NCBI GenBank assembly: GCA_000432915.1
Contig: HF995241.1
Span: 1 to 64,000 of the forward strand
Source: Firmicutes bacterium CAG:194
Lineage (GTDB): Bacteria > Bacillota > Clostridia > Lachnospirales > Lachnospiraceae
DNA length: 64,000 nucleotides
Direction: 5' to 3'
This document shows, one piece after another, positions 41,481 to 50,716 of this stretch. Position numbers and translations under genes: made by a program. The notes below the pieces were generated by a model. The model was not told the origin of the DNA. It ran no database searches and was given only the letters and a program-made list of their open reading frames with translations. Within the stretch, counting starts at the first letter, position 1. The number at the start of each line of letters is the position of its first letter.

Positions 41481-42833
41481 ATGATGAAAAATATGACACT
41501 GGAAAATATCGCCACGGTCTGCGGTGTTTACCATGGAGATCCTGCAAAAAGTAAGCAAGAGGTAACTAATATAGTGATCGATTCCCGTAAGATAGAGCCG
41601 GGTGGACTGTTTATTGCAACAAAGGGGGAACGGGTAGACGGGCATTCCTTTATCGGGCAGGTAATGGAAAAAGGTGCGCTTGCAGTTGTATCGGAGCAGA
41701 AACTGCCGGATGCGGATTTCCCTTATATTCTGGTAAAGGACAGCTTTACTGCGCTGAAACAGATCGCGGCCTTTTATCGCGAGCAGCTTTCCGTACATGT
41801 TGTGGGCATTACCGGAAGCGTGGGAAAGACGAGTACAAAAGAAATGATCGCAGGTGTGCTTTCTGCTAAATACCATGTGATGAAAACAGAGGGCAATTTT
41901 AACAATGAGATTGGGCTTCCGCTCACGATCCTGCGGATCCGGGAGGAAGATGAGGTGGCGGTTCTCGAAATGGGAATCAGCGATTTCGGTGAAATGAGCC
42001 GTCTGACACAAATGGCAAAGCCGGATATCAGCGTCATTACCAATATCGGACAGTGCCATCTGGAAAATCTGAAGACAAGGGACGGTATCCTGAAAGCTAA
42101 AACAGAGATCTTTGAGGGCATGAATGAGCATGGCAAGGCTGTATTAAACGGCGGAGACGATAAGCTGCGGACAGTCAAGCTGGTGAAAGGACACAGACCA
42201 TATTATTTCAACGATCCAAGCTGCTATGCAGATCATATCGTCAGCCATGGCATCTTCGGTACGAGCTGTGAGATCCATATGGACGGCGAGCTCATCCGGG
42301 CAGAGATCAAAGTGCCGGGTCAGCATCAGGTAACTAATACACTGGCAGCGGTCAGAGTGGCAAAGCTGCTTGGTCTTGACATGGAGCAGATGACAAGAGG
42401 AATTGCAAGCGTTGTACCGATCGCAGGCAGGAACCGTATCATACAGGAGGGCAATTTTACACTCATTGATGACTGCTATAATGCCAATCCGGTCTCCATG
42501 AAAGCGGCGCTGGATCTACTTTCTCTCGCTGATACGAGAAAGGTTGCCATTCTGGGCGATATGTTTGAACTGGGAGAAAATTCGGATATGCTGCACAGCG
42601 GTGTTGGCTGCTATGCAAAAGGAAAAACAGATCTGCTGATCTGCATCGGCGAGAATGCAAAGCATATTTACGATGGAGCAAAAGAAGCCGGCGTAGCGCA
42701 TATTTATCATTTTACAGACAAAGAAAGCTTTTTGCGGGAAAAAGAAAATCTCCTGCAGGCAGGAGATACGATTTTATTAAAAGCCTCTCACGGAATGGCG
42801 TTTGAAACATTGATCTCACAGCTGCTGCAGTAA
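41481..42833 (+). CDS. murF: UDP-N-acetylmuramoyl-tripeptide--D-alanyl-D-alanine ligase
   Basis: 450 residues. IDSRKIEPGGLFIATKGERVDGHSFI near residue 33, ATP loop GITGSVGKTSTKEMI near 108, NNEIGLPLTILR, and DDCYNANPVSMKAAL near 331 are MurF signatures. It adds D-Ala-D-Ala to the UDP-MurNAc tripeptide. The start could be either of two adjacent ATGs (41481 or 41484). Confidence 0.96.
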   Translation: MMKNMTLENIATVCGVYHGDPAKSKQEVTNIVIDSRKIEPGGLFIATKGERVDGHSFIGQVMEKGALAVVSEQKLPDADFPYILVKDSFTALKQIAAFYREQLSVHVVGITGSVGKTSTKEMIAGVLSAKYHVMKTEGNFNNEIGLPLTILRIREEDEVAVLEMGISDFGEMSRLTQMAKPDISVITNIGQCHLENLKTRDGILKAKTEIFEGMNEHGKAVLNGGDDKLRTVKLVKGHRPYYFNDPSCYADHIVSHGIFGTSCEIHMDGELIRAEIKVPGQHQVTNTLAAVRVAKLLGLDMEQMTRGIASVVPIAGRNRIIQEGNFTLIDDCYNANPVSMKAALDLLSLADTRKVAILGDMFELGENSDMLHSGVGCYAKGKTDLLICIGENAKHIYDGAKEAGVAHIYHFTDKESFLREKENLLQAGDTILLKASHGMAFETLISQLLQ

Positions 42834-42854
42834 CAGCTGGTGTATACGAAAAAT

Positions 42855-42888
42855 AAAGAGCCGGTTTTCAGACCAGCTCTTTATTTTT
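42855..42888. terminator. Bidirectional terminator between murF and plsC
   Basis: AAAGAGC (42855-42861) with GCTCTTT (42876-42882) and inner GGT/ACC, followed on the + strand by ATTTTTTT and on the - strand by TTTATTTTT. The plsC stop codon lies in the loop. Confidence 0.75.
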
Positions 42889-43602
42889 TTCATAATGTGT
42901 CACAATAATATCTGCAACCTGTTTACCGATGAATCTCTTTTCCTCTTTGGAAAGGTCTTCCATATAGATCGGATCACAGTATTCGATCACAACATGGGAT
43001 TTGACGATCTTCGGCAGATGATCTTCAAAGATCGCACCGGAGTTGTTGATCGCCATAGGAACGATCGGACAGCCAGATTTTTCAGCCATTTTCAAGCTGC
43101 CATCGTGGAATTCCAGCAAAGATGCGGATGTTCTGTTTCTGGTGCCCTCCGGGAAAACGCAGACGGAAATGCCGTTTTTTAACAGTGCGATATTGTCCAG
43201 GATCGTTTTCATACCTTTTTTTACATCCTTACGGTCAAGGAAGGTGCAGCGGATATTACGCATCCAGTTGCGCAGCAGCGGATAGCGGAGCATTTCTATT
43301 TTGGCAACATAGCCTGTCGGACGTGGGGCGCGCACGCTGGTGAGCAGAATATCAAAATAGCTTCTGTGGTTTCCGACGTAGAGCACGGCTCTGTCGGTCG
43401 GTACCTTTTCCTGTCCGATCACGGTGACGGAAGTACCTGCCAGAAACAGGCAGACACGGAATGCCCAGTTGACGATCTTCTGGGAGCTTCTGTCCTTCAG
43501 ATCCATGTTAAACTTCCCGATGATCCATTCGATCAGCAGAAGCGGAATACTCAGGATCAGAAATAAAATGACAAATGTTGCAACAAGTATGAAACGTATC
43601 AT
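42868..43602 (-). CDS. plsC: 1-acyl-sn-glycerol-3-phosphate acyltransferase
   Basis: 244 residues from the ATG at 43602 (AGAGAGGT upstream on that strand). A hydrophobic N-terminus (FILVATFVILFLILSIPLLLI) is followed by the acyltransferase motifs VGNHRSYFDILL (NHx4D type) near residue 77 and VFPEGTRNRT near 147. It acylates lysophosphatidic acid at the membrane. Convergent with murF, single gene. Confidence 0.93.
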   Translation of the reverse strand: MIRFILVATFVILFLILSIPLLLIEWIIGKFNMDLKDRSSQKIVNWAFRVCLFLAGTSVTVIGQEKVPTDRAVLYVGNHRSYFDILLTSVRAPRPTGYVAKIEMLRYPLLRNWMRNIRCTFLDRKDVKKGMKTILDNIALLKNGISVCVFPEGTRNRTSASLLEFHDGSLKMAEKSGCPIVPMAINNSGAIFEDHLPKIVKSHVVIEYCDPIYMEDLSKEEKRFIGKQVADIIVTHYEKNKELV

Positions 43603-43706
43603 AATGTACCTCTCTTTATATTTGAAAATTACGACATCATTATACATGATGTCAGTGGCAAAAGTCAAAAACCATGATATGCCTGCGTAAAAGTGGCAAA
43701 AATACA

Positions 43707-43736
43707 TTGTAAGAGCGGGAGTGATTGCGCTATAAT
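43707..43736 (+). promoter_or_regulatory. Promoter of the DMT transporter gene
   Basis: TTGTAA (43707-43712) and TATAAT (43731-43736), spacer 18 ending TGCGC. Confidence 0.6.
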
Positions 43737-43788
43737 GGAGCGCGAAAGTATATGACAAGATCAGAAATGACAGAATAGAGGAGTACTT

Positions 43789-44739
43789 ATGAAAAAGAAA
43801 CAGATCAGAAATTCGCTTCTGCTGGTGCTTACAGCACTTGTCTGGGGCATAGCATTTGTGGCACAGAGCACGGGAGGAGATGCGATCGGGCCTTACAGCT
43901 TTAACAGCATCCGTTCGATCATTGGCAGTCTGGTGCTGATCCCGGTCATCTTTTTACTGGACCGGATCAATCCGTCGGGGAAAAGACCAAAGACAAAAGA
44001 AGAAAAAAGGACGCTGCTTCTGGGCGGCTTCTGCTGCGGAACTGTTTTGTTTCTGGCGTCTACTGCGCAGCAACTTGGCATTTATTACGGAACCTCTGCA
44101 GGAAAGGCGGGCTTTCTGACAGCCTGCTATATTTTGCTCGTTCCGGTTTTTGGCCTGTTTTTAAAGAAAAAATGTGGCATCAATATCTGGATCGGTATTG
44201 TCATCGCGATCGCAGGGCTTTATCTGCTTTGCATGAAAGATTCCATTTCCTTCCAGACAAGCGATCTGATGGTGCTGCTTTGTGCGGTTTTATTTGCGCT
44301 GCACATTTTGGTGGTCGATCATTTTTCACCGCTGGTGGACGGCGTCAGGATGTCCTGTATCCAGTTTCTGGTATGCGGGGTCTGGGGCTGTTTCCCAATG
44401 GTATTTTCCGATATGAAACAGCAGACACTTTCCGGATGGCTGTCTGCACTTGGCAGTCTGGATGCATGGATTCCTATTTTATATGCCGGTATTTTCTCCT
44501 GCGGTGTCGGTTATACGCTGCAGATCGTCGGGCAGAACGGACTCAATCCGACGGTGGCATCCATGATCATGAGTCTGGAATCTGTATTTTCCGTGCTGGC
44601 AGGCTGGTTGATATTGCATGAAGTACTCAGCACAAGACAACTGACAGGCTGCGGGCTGATCTTTGCTGCGATCATACTGGCGCAGCTTCCGGAAAAGAAA
44701 AAACAGATAGCATCTGATGCAGTAAAGGAAAACAATTGA
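43789..44739 (+). CDS. DMT-superfamily (EamA) transporter
   Basis: 316 residues with ten predicted membrane segments in two EamA halves (LLLVLTALVWGIAFVAQ at the start, GIFSCGVGYTLQIVGQNGLNPTVASMIMSLESVFSVLAGWLIL in the second half). These are drug/metabolite carriers; the substrate is unknown. It is followed after 22 bases by a GNAT gene, probably cotranscribed. Confidence 0.88.
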   Translation: MKKKQIRNSLLLVLTALVWGIAFVAQSTGGDAIGPYSFNSIRSIIGSLVLIPVIFLLDRINPSGKRPKTKEEKRTLLLGGFCCGTVLFLASTAQQLGIYYGTSAGKAGFLTACYILLVPVFGLFLKKKCGINIWIGIVIAIAGLYLLCMKDSISFQTSDLMVLLCAVLFALHILVVDHFSPLVDGVRMSCIQFLVCGVWGCFPMVFSDMKQQTLSGWLSALGSLDAWIPILYAGIFSCGVGYTLQIVGQNGLNPTVASMIMSLESVFSVLAGWLILHEVLSTRQLTGCGLIFAAIILAQLPEKKKQIASDAVKENN

Positions 44740-44761
44740 TAGAAAGAAAGCCGGTAGACAA

Positions 44762-45253
44762 ATGAACATCAAAGTAAGAGGTTATGAAGAAAAAGATCTT
44801 TCTGCCATGATCCGTATCTGGAATGAAGTAGTGGAGGATGGAGAGGCATTCCCGCAGGAAGAAGTACTGACTACAGAAACAGGCAGAGATTTTTTCGCGG
44901 CGCAGACGTACAGCGCAGTAGCAGAGGATGTCGAAACAGGAGAAATTTACGGACTTTATATCCTGCATCCGAACAATGTCGGACGATGCGGTCATATCTG
45001 TAATGCAAGCTATGCAGTTTCGAAGGGCAGCAGAGGGCTTCATATCGGAGAAAAATTAGTATCTGATTGTCTTCTGGAAGGAAAAAAGCATGGCTTCGGC
45101 GTGCTGCAGTTTAATGCGGTCGTAGCCTCCAATGTACATGCCAGACATTTGTATGAAAGACTCGGATTTGTACAGCTTGGCACGATTCCGGGCGGCTTCC
45201 GTATGAAGGATGGCAGCTACGAGGATATCTGCCCGTATTATCATGTGCTTTAG
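44762..45253 (+). CDS. GNAT-family N-acetyltransferase
   Basis: 163 residues. IKVRGYEEKDLSAMIRIWNE is a typical GNAT start, and SKGSRGLHIGEKLVSDCLLEGKKHG with QFNAVVASNVHARHLYERLGF forms the acetyl-CoA-binding core. Substrate unknown. The ribosome-binding site is weak. Confidence 0.88.
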   Translation: MNIKVRGYEEKDLSAMIRIWNEVVEDGEAFPQEEVLTTETGRDFFAAQTYSAVAEDVETGEIYGLYILHPNNVGRCGHICNASYAVSKGSRGLHIGEKLVSDCLLEGKKHGFGVLQFNAVVASNVHARHLYERLGFVQLGTIPGGFRMKDGSYEDICPYYHVL

Positions 45254-45363
45254 GCAGCCTGTGAGATCTGACTGACTCCACATTCATTCCGTAAGAAAGG
45301 AAAAACTGTCCGGAACAGTATTTTGAAAGAGGGGATTGAATAGTTACCCTGTTATACACATAT

Positions 45364-45390
45364 ACTCCATATATAGAACAAAAATGGAGT
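45364..45390 (+). promoter_or_regulatory. Hairpin covering the ribosome-binding site of the PrcB-like gene
   Basis: ACTCCAT (45364-45370) is exactly complementary to ATGGAGT (45384-45390) around a 13-base loop. GGAG at 45386-45389 is the ribosome-binding site for the ATG at 45396, so folding would hide it. Confidence 0.5.
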
Positions 45391-45395
45391 GAACT

Positions 45396-45800
45396 ATGAA
45401 CAAGATCAGGAACGGAATCGTTATGATATTACTTCTGTGTCTGCTTTGCGGATGCAGCTTTGCTGCGGAGAAAGAGGAAGACAGCAGGGATCTGGCGTAT
45501 ACGGTTGTCAGCGATGATGAACTGCCCGCAGAATTGAAGGATCTGATCGAAACCAAAAAGGCAGAGCCATTTAAAATGACGTATGAGGATCAAGGCTATC
45601 TGTACATCGTACAGGGTTTTGGACAGAAGCCGACGGGCGGTTTCAGTATTCAGCTGCAGGAGTTGTATGAAACGGGAAATGCCATTTACTTTTCTGCGCT
45701 TCTGATTGGACCCGAGGAGCAGAATGCACCTGCGGCTTCGTTTCCGTATATTGTCGTAAAGACGGAGTATCAGGAGAAGACGGTTGTTTTCAATTCTTAG
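45396..45800 (+). CDS. Small lipoprotein with PrcB C-terminal-like domain
   Basis: 134 residues. Signal peptide with lipobox LLCGC (Cys about 20). The mature part (YTVVSDDELPAELKDLIETK, YLYIVQGFGQKPTGGFSIQL, SFPYIVVKTEYQEKTVVFN) matches the PrcB C-terminal fold, in which a TGGFSIQL-like strand is typical. PrcB works with a protease in some bacteria; no protease gene is adjacent. It precedes pyrC by 75 bases and may share its transcript. Confidence 0.75.
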   Translation: MNKIRNGIVMILLLCLLCGCSFAAEKEEDSRDLAYTVVSDDELPAELKDLIETKKAEPFKMTYEDQGYLYIVQGFGQKPTGGFSIQLQELYETGNAIYFSALLIGPEEQNAPAASFPYIVVKTEYQEKTVVFNS

Positions 45801-45875
45801 AAATGATAAAATAATGCCAGACACGGAGCAACCGTGGGCAGCAGATAACAGACAAAATTCAAGTGAGGTACCGGT

Positions 45876-47168
45876 ATGCTTTTGATCACAAACGGAACCA
45901 TTGTGGATCCTGTGCAGGGAATCTACAAAGGGGATATTCTGATCCGCGACGGAAAGATCGCAAAGATCGCAGATAAAATAGAACAGACAGAATTAAAAGA
46001 AGAAACAGAATCATTGCGGATCATAGACGCAGCAGGCAAAAAGATAGGGCCGGGTCTTGTGGATGTACATGTGCATTTCAGAGATCCGGGCTTTACGCAT
46101 AAAGAGGATATTGAGACAGGTGCGCGAGCAGCAGCAGCCGGTGGTTTTACCACGGTTGTGCTGATGGCAAATACAAAGCCTGCGGTCGATACGAAGGAAA
46201 CACTGTCCTATGTGCTGGAAAAAGGCAGAAAGACAGGAATCCATGTGGAAAGCTGTGCCTGCATCACAAAAGGGCTGGCAGGAAAAGAACTGACCGATAT
46301 GAAGACGCTTAGGGAAGCAGGGGCAGCAGGCTTTACGGATGATGGTATCCCGATCCTGGATGAGGCTCTTGTAAAAGCCGCCATGGAGCAGGCAAAGGAG
46401 CTGGATGTACCGCTCAGCTTCCATGAAGAGGATCCGGCTTATATCGAAAACAATGGGATCAATCACGGAAAGGCATCTGCCTATTATCAGATCGGTGGCA
46501 GCGACCGTATGGCAGAGATCTCTCTGGTCAGGCGGGATCTGGAGCTTGCACTTTCAACAGGAGCAGCCTTTGATGTGCAGCATATCAGCGCAAAAGAAAG
46601 TGTGGCACTTGTCAGGGAGGCTAAAAAGAGAGCAAAGGAAATGGGCATGGACAATATCCATGCAGAGGCAACGCCGCATCATTTCAGCCTGACAGAGGAA
46701 GCTGCAATTCAGTATGGAACGCTTGCCAAGATGAATCCGCCGCTGCGGGAGGAAGCAGACCGCATGGCGGTCATAGAAGGACTTGCAGACGGAACGATCG
46801 ATCTGATCGCGACCGATCATGCGCCACACAGTGCAGAAGAAAAAGCAAAGCCGCTGACAGAAGCACCGTCCGGTATTATCGGACTGGAAACCGCATTTTC
46901 ACTTGCCATTACGAATCTGGTCAGACCGGGTTATCTCGATCTGCCTACGCTGTTTGAACGAATGAGTCTGGCACCTGCGAAGCTGTATCATCTGCCTGCA
47001 GGGCAGATCAAAGAAGACATGCCGGCGGATCTGATCGTATTCGATGATGCGGCGGAAGTTGTTTATGAGAAATTTGCCTCCAAAAGCAGTAACTCGCCAT
47101 TTACGGGACAAAAGCTTTATGGCAGGATAGAAATGACAATCTGTGAGGGAAAGGAAATACAAAAATGA
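45876..47168 (+). CDS. pyrC: Dihydroorotase
   Basis: 430 residues, class I dihydroorotase. Zinc ligands are in DVHVHFRDPG near residue 62 and in ATDHAPHS near 311; FTDDGIPILD near 152 and DVQHISAKESVAL near 233 are family blocks. It cyclises carbamoyl-aspartate in pyrimidine synthesis. The stop overlaps the pyrK start (ATGA at 47165). Confidence 0.95.
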   Translation: MLLITNGTIVDPVQGIYKGDILIRDGKIAKIADKIEQTELKEETESLRIIDAAGKKIGPGLVDVHVHFRDPGFTHKEDIETGARAAAAGGFTTVVLMANTKPAVDTKETLSYVLEKGRKTGIHVESCACITKGLAGKELTDMKTLREAGAAGFTDDGIPILDEALVKAAMEQAKELDVPLSFHEEDPAYIENNGINHGKASAYYQIGGSDRMAEISLVRRDLELALSTGAAFDVQHISAKESVALVREAKKRAKEMGMDNIHAEATPHHFSLTEEAAIQYGTLAKMNPPLREEADRMAVIEGLADGTIDLIATDHAPHSAEEKAKPLTEAPSGIIGLETAFSLAITNLVRPGYLDLPTLFERMSLAPAKLYHLPAGQIKEDMPADLIVFDDAAEVVYEKFASKSSNSPFTGQKLYGRIEMTICEGKEIQK

Positions 47169-47950
47169 TCAAAACAAAAGTAATCGGAAGGGTATTCCGT
47201 CAGGATGAGATCGCGGATCAGATCTATGATATGTGGATCGAGACAGAGCTGGCACAGGGCGCAAGACCGGGACAGTTTGTCTGCGTCTATACCAAAAATG
47301 CAGCAGCACTTCTGCCGCGTCCTATCAGTATCTGTGAAGTAAACGAAGAAAAGACAATGCTCCGTCTTGTATACAGAACAGTCGGAACAGGCACAAATGA
47401 ATTTGCAGACTATCATGCAGGCACAGAGATTTCTCTGCTCGGACCGCTCGGGAATGGATTTTTGGTGGAAAAAGCAGCAGGGAAGCGTGTTTTCCTGATC
47501 GGCGGCGGAATCGGTATTCCGCCGATGCTGCAGCTTTCCAAAGAGATCAAAAAGGCTGGACAGGCTTACTGTGAGCTCAGCGTGCTGGGTTATCGGAATG
47601 AACTGTTTTTAAATACGGATCTGGAGAAATACAGCCAGGTTTATGTGGCAACAGAGGATGGAAGCGCAGGGACGAAAGGAACGGTACTGGATGCCATAAA
47701 GGAAAAGGGCTTATCCGGGGATGTGATCTTTGCCTGTGGACCGATGCCGATGCTGCGTGCGATCAAGGAGTATGCTGCGGCTAACAATATGGAAGCCTAT
47801 ATTTCCCTGGAAGAGCATATGGCATGTGGTGTAGGTGCCTGCCTTGGCTGTGTCTGCAAGACAAAAAATGTGGATGCCCATTCGCATGTACACAATTCAC
47901 GGATCTGTACAGACGGACCGGTTTACAATGCAGAGGAGGTAGAGATCTGA
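47165..47950 (+). CDS. pyrK: Dihydroorotate dehydrogenase electron transfer subunit
   Basis: 261 residues. FAD-binding LLPRPISI near residue 49, NAD-site VFLIGGGIGIPPMLQLSKEI near 110, and a [2Fe-2S] cysteine cluster in HMACGVGACLGCVCKT near 217. It passes electrons from PyrD's FMN to NAD. Translation is coupled on both sides; pyrD starts in its stop codon. Confidence 0.95.
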   Translation: MIKTKVIGRVFRQDEIADQIYDMWIETELAQGARPGQFVCVYTKNAAALLPRPISICEVNEEKTMLRLVYRTVGTGTNEFADYHAGTEISLLGPLGNGFLVEKAAGKRVFLIGGGIGIPPMLQLSKEIKKAGQAYCELSVLGYRNELFLNTDLEKYSQVYVATEDGSAGTKGTVLDAIKEKGLSGDVIFACGPMPMLRAIKEYAAANNMEAYISLEEHMACGVGACLGCVCKTKNVDAHSHVHNSRICTDGPVYNAEEVEI

Positions 47951-48893
47951 TGAATACAAAAGTAACAATCGCAGGTGTGGAATTTAAAAATCCTGTTATG
48001 ACAGCCTCCGGTACATTCGGATCCGGTATGGAATACAGTGATTTTGTGGATCTGAACAAATTAGGCGCAGTGGTAACAAAGGGTGTTGCCAATGTTCCGT
48101 GGCCGGGAAATCCGACGCCACGCGTAGCAGAAACCTATGGTGGAATGCTCAATGCGATCGGACTGCAGAATCCGGGCATTGATGTCTTTATAGAAAGAGA
48201 TCTTGCCTTTTTAAAGAATTATGATACAAAGGTGATCGTCAATGTCTGTGGAAAAAGCGTTGAGGATTATATCGAAGTGGTGGAAAAGCTCGGTGATCAG
48301 GATAACGTGGCAATGCTGGAGATCAATGTATCCTGTCCGAATGTCAAAGAGGGTGCGATTGCCTTCGGTCAAAAGGCAGACGCCCTTATGCATATCACAA
48401 GTGAGATCAAGAAAAAGGCAAAACAGCCTGTTATCATGAAGCTGAGCCCGAATGTCACGGATATTACCGAAATGGCAAAGGCAGCAGAGGCAGCAGGTGC
48501 GGATGCGATCTCCCTGATCAATACGATCACAGGCATGAAGATCGATATCAACAGAAGAAAGTTTGCACTGGCTAACAAAACCGGTGGACTCAGCGGACCT
48601 GCCATCAAACCGGTTGCAGTGCGTATGGTATATCAGGCAGCTAATGCGGTAAAGATCCCGATCATCGGAATGGGTGGTATTGCAAGTGCGGAGGATGCGC
48701 TTGAATTCATTATGGCGGGCGCAACAGCCGTATCGCTTTTAAATTATTTAGGCGGCCCCCCCCAGCCGTATCGGTCGGCGCCATGAATTTTGTGAACCCA
48801 TACACGACTGTGGAAACGATCGAAGGAATTGAGGCCTTCATGAAGAAGAATCAGGTCGAAGACATCAACAGCCTGATCGGATGCGTCAAATAG
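47950..48893 (+). pseudogene. pyrD: Dihydroorotate dehydrogenase (type 1B) catalytic subunit, frameshifted
   Basis: ATG 47950 overlaps the pyrK stop by one base. The protein follows PyrD-1B closely (TASGTFGSGMEYSDFVDL, INVSCPNVKEG with the active-site Cys, MKLSPNVTDI, GMGGIASAEDALEFIMAGATAVS) but then turns to LLNYLGGPPQPYRSAP and stops at 48784-48786. The expected end, VGAMNFVNPYTTVETIEGIE onward, is present in another frame from 48774 to a stop at 48891-48893. The cause is a 38-base insertion (48736-48773) flanked by an 11-base direct repeat and containing C8; see findings. As read, the FMN-phosphate site is lost. Confidence 0.9.
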
Positions 48894-48914
48894 TTACAAT
48901 AACAGAATAGTTCT

Positions 48915-48973
48915 AACCTCCCGTTGGCAGACATACAATAAACAAAGTGATGTATGCGTCGGGAGGTTTTTTT
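48915..48973 (+). terminator. Terminator after pyrD overlapping the sipL ribosome-binding site
   Basis: AACCTCCCG (48915-48923) pairs with CGGGAGGTT (48960-48968), with an inner CATACA/TGTATG stem (48932-48937, 48951-48956), followed by five T and the sipL ATG. The 3' arm contains GGGAGG, the only ribosome-binding site for sipL. CATACAAT at 48932-48939, inside the loop, resembles a sigma-E -10. Confidence 0.65.
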
Positions 48974-50524
48974 ATGGATATCATACATAATAACATTCAT
49001 ATGGATATGGTAAAATGCCGGGCTGTCAGTCAGATGACGCTGGAAGATGATATGAATCTGCCGCAGGATAATCCTGATCTGGATAAAATCATATTTCGGG
49101 AAGGAACACTGAATCTGACCGATACGGTTGTGACAAATGATCATGTGCTGGTGAAAGGACAGCTTCTGGTGACAGTGCTGTATCTGTCCGAGGACGAAGA
49201 GGAAAGGCTGGCCAGAACAACAGGAAAGCTGAGCTTTGAAGAAAATGTGTATCTGGAGGGCATACAGCAAAACGATACGGTTGATGTGACATGGAAGATC
49301 GAGGATCTTTCCGTCAGTATGATCAATTCCCGCAAGATCAGTGCCAGAAGCATGATCACACTGACACTTCAGTCGGATCAGCTTTATGATGAGGAAGCGG
49401 CGGTTGACCTGACGGATGCGGAAGGGATCGAATTCCATAAAAAACAGATGGATATTACTTCTCTGGCAGTCTGTAAGCGGGATATTTACCGGATCAGACA
49501 GGATCTGGAGCTGCCTGCAAGTATGCCTAACTTCTATCATGTGATCTGGCAGAGCATCCGGATCGCATCGATCGATATGCGTCCTCTGGAGGAAAAGATC
49601 GCGATCAGCGGCGAACTGTCTGTTTTCCTTTTGTATGAAAGTATGCAGGACGGCGATCATCAGTATTATGAGACAACGCTCCCATTCTCCGGAACAATCG
49701 ACTGTCAGGGCAGCAGGGAAATGATGATCCCCGATATCCGCTATACGATCGCAAGCCGTGAGGCAGAAGTCAGACCGGATCTGGACGGAGAAGAACGATG
49801 TTTTTCCATGGAGCTGGTGCTGGATCTGAGCATCAAACTGTATGAACAGCAGCAGATTTCTGTTATTGAGGATGTATATGGCACGCACAATGAGGTACGG
49901 GCAGATGTCAGGGATGGAAGTTTCCGTCATATGCTGCTGCGCAACAGCGGCAAATGCCGTGTGACGGAAAAGAGAAAGATAGAGCATACAGGCGCGATCC
50001 TGCAGCTGATCCACAGCGAGGGAGAAGTATATATGGAAAGTACTTCCGTGCAGGAAAACGGGATCGAGGTGGAAGGCATTGTGCATATCAAATCGCTGTA
50101 TGTGACAAGTGATGACAGAATGCCTTATGCAGCATTTGAAGATGATATCCCGTTCAGCTATCTGCTGGAAGCCAAGGCTGAGGCAAAAGACTGTGAAGTG
50201 AATTTACAGGTTGCTCTGGAGCAATTGAATGTTACGATGCTGGACGGACAGGAGATCGAGATCCGCATGACGATCGACGTGGCAGCAGTCCTTCTGGAGC
50301 CGTATACGATGCAGCTTGTCAGAGATGTGGAGATTCTGCCGCTGGATAAAGAAAAGTTCAGGGCACTTCCCGGTATTGCGGTTTATGTGGCAAAGCCGGA
50401 TGACAGCCTGTGGCAGATCGGAAAGAAATATTATATGCCCGTTGCCCGGATCAAGGAACTTAACGGACTGACAACAGATATGTTAAAAGGCGGCGAAAAG
50501 CTGCTTCTCGTAAAAGAAAGATAG
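48974..50524 (+). CDS. sipL: SipL-like spore protein (DUF3794/SPOCS repeats plus LysM)
   Basis: 516 residues from the ATG at 48974. Repeated beta-rich DUF3794 (SPOCS) units fill about 30-450 (GQLLVTVLYLSEDEEERL, ISGELSVFLLYESMQDGDHQ, EGIVHIKSLYVTSDDRMPY) and a C-terminal LysM domain follows (VYVAKPDDSLWQIGKKYYMP, IKELNGLTTDMLKGGEKLLL). In Clostridioides difficile, SipL binds SpoIVA through this layout to build the spore coat. Expressed in the mother cell in that species. Confidence 0.88.
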   Translation: MDIIHNNIHMDMVKCRAVSQMTLEDDMNLPQDNPDLDKIIFREGTLNLTDTVVTNDHVLVKGQLLVTVLYLSEDEEERLARTTGKLSFEENVYLEGIQQNDTVDVTWKIEDLSVSMINSRKISARSMITLTLQSDQLYDEEAAVDLTDAEGIEFHKKQMDITSLAVCKRDIYRIRQDLELPASMPNFYHVIWQSIRIASIDMRPLEEKIAISGELSVFLLYESMQDGDHQYYETTLPFSGTIDCQGSREMMIPDIRYTIASREAEVRPDLDGEERCFSMELVLDLSIKLYEQQQISVIEDVYGTHNEVRADVRDGSFRHMLLRNSGKCRVTEKRKIEHTGAILQLIHSEGEVYMESTSVQENGIEVEGIVHIKSLYVTSDDRMPYAAFEDDIPFSYLLEAKAEAKDCEVNLQVALEQLNVTMLDGQEIEIRMTIDVAAVLLEPYTMQLVRDVEILPLDKEKFRALPGIAVYVAKPDDSLWQIGKKYYMPVARIKELNGLTTDMLKGGEKLLLVKER

Positions 50525-50549
50525 CAATTTTCATCAGCAGACAGATGTC

Positions 50550-50587
50550 GCAAAAAGCAGGCGGTGTATATACGGTTGCTTTTTTGC
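50550..50587 (+). terminator. Terminator of sipL
   Basis: GCAAAAAGCA (50550-50559) with TGCTTTTTTGC (50577-50587), one extra T in the right arm. Confidence 0.6.
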
Positions 50588-50604
50588 GTTTTTCGGTATA
50601 TAGT
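50576..50604 (+). promoter_or_regulatory. Promoter of the ispE operon
   Basis: TTGCTT (50576-50581) and TATAGT (50599-50604), spacer 17, directly behind the sipL terminator arm. The leader to ispE is about 105 bases. Confidence 0.6.
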
Positions 50605-50716
50605 AAATTGTACGAATATCGATACAATCTGATGAAGCTATTCAGCACCATGCATCGTAAGACACGATTTCGCGAATGGGTACTGAATAGTTTCAATAAG
50701 GCGAGGAACGCAAATT

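Noticed and set aside
48851..50086. 411-codon reverse-strand frame over sipL
   Set aside because: Antisense shadow of a well-supported gene, with composition typical of complementary frames.
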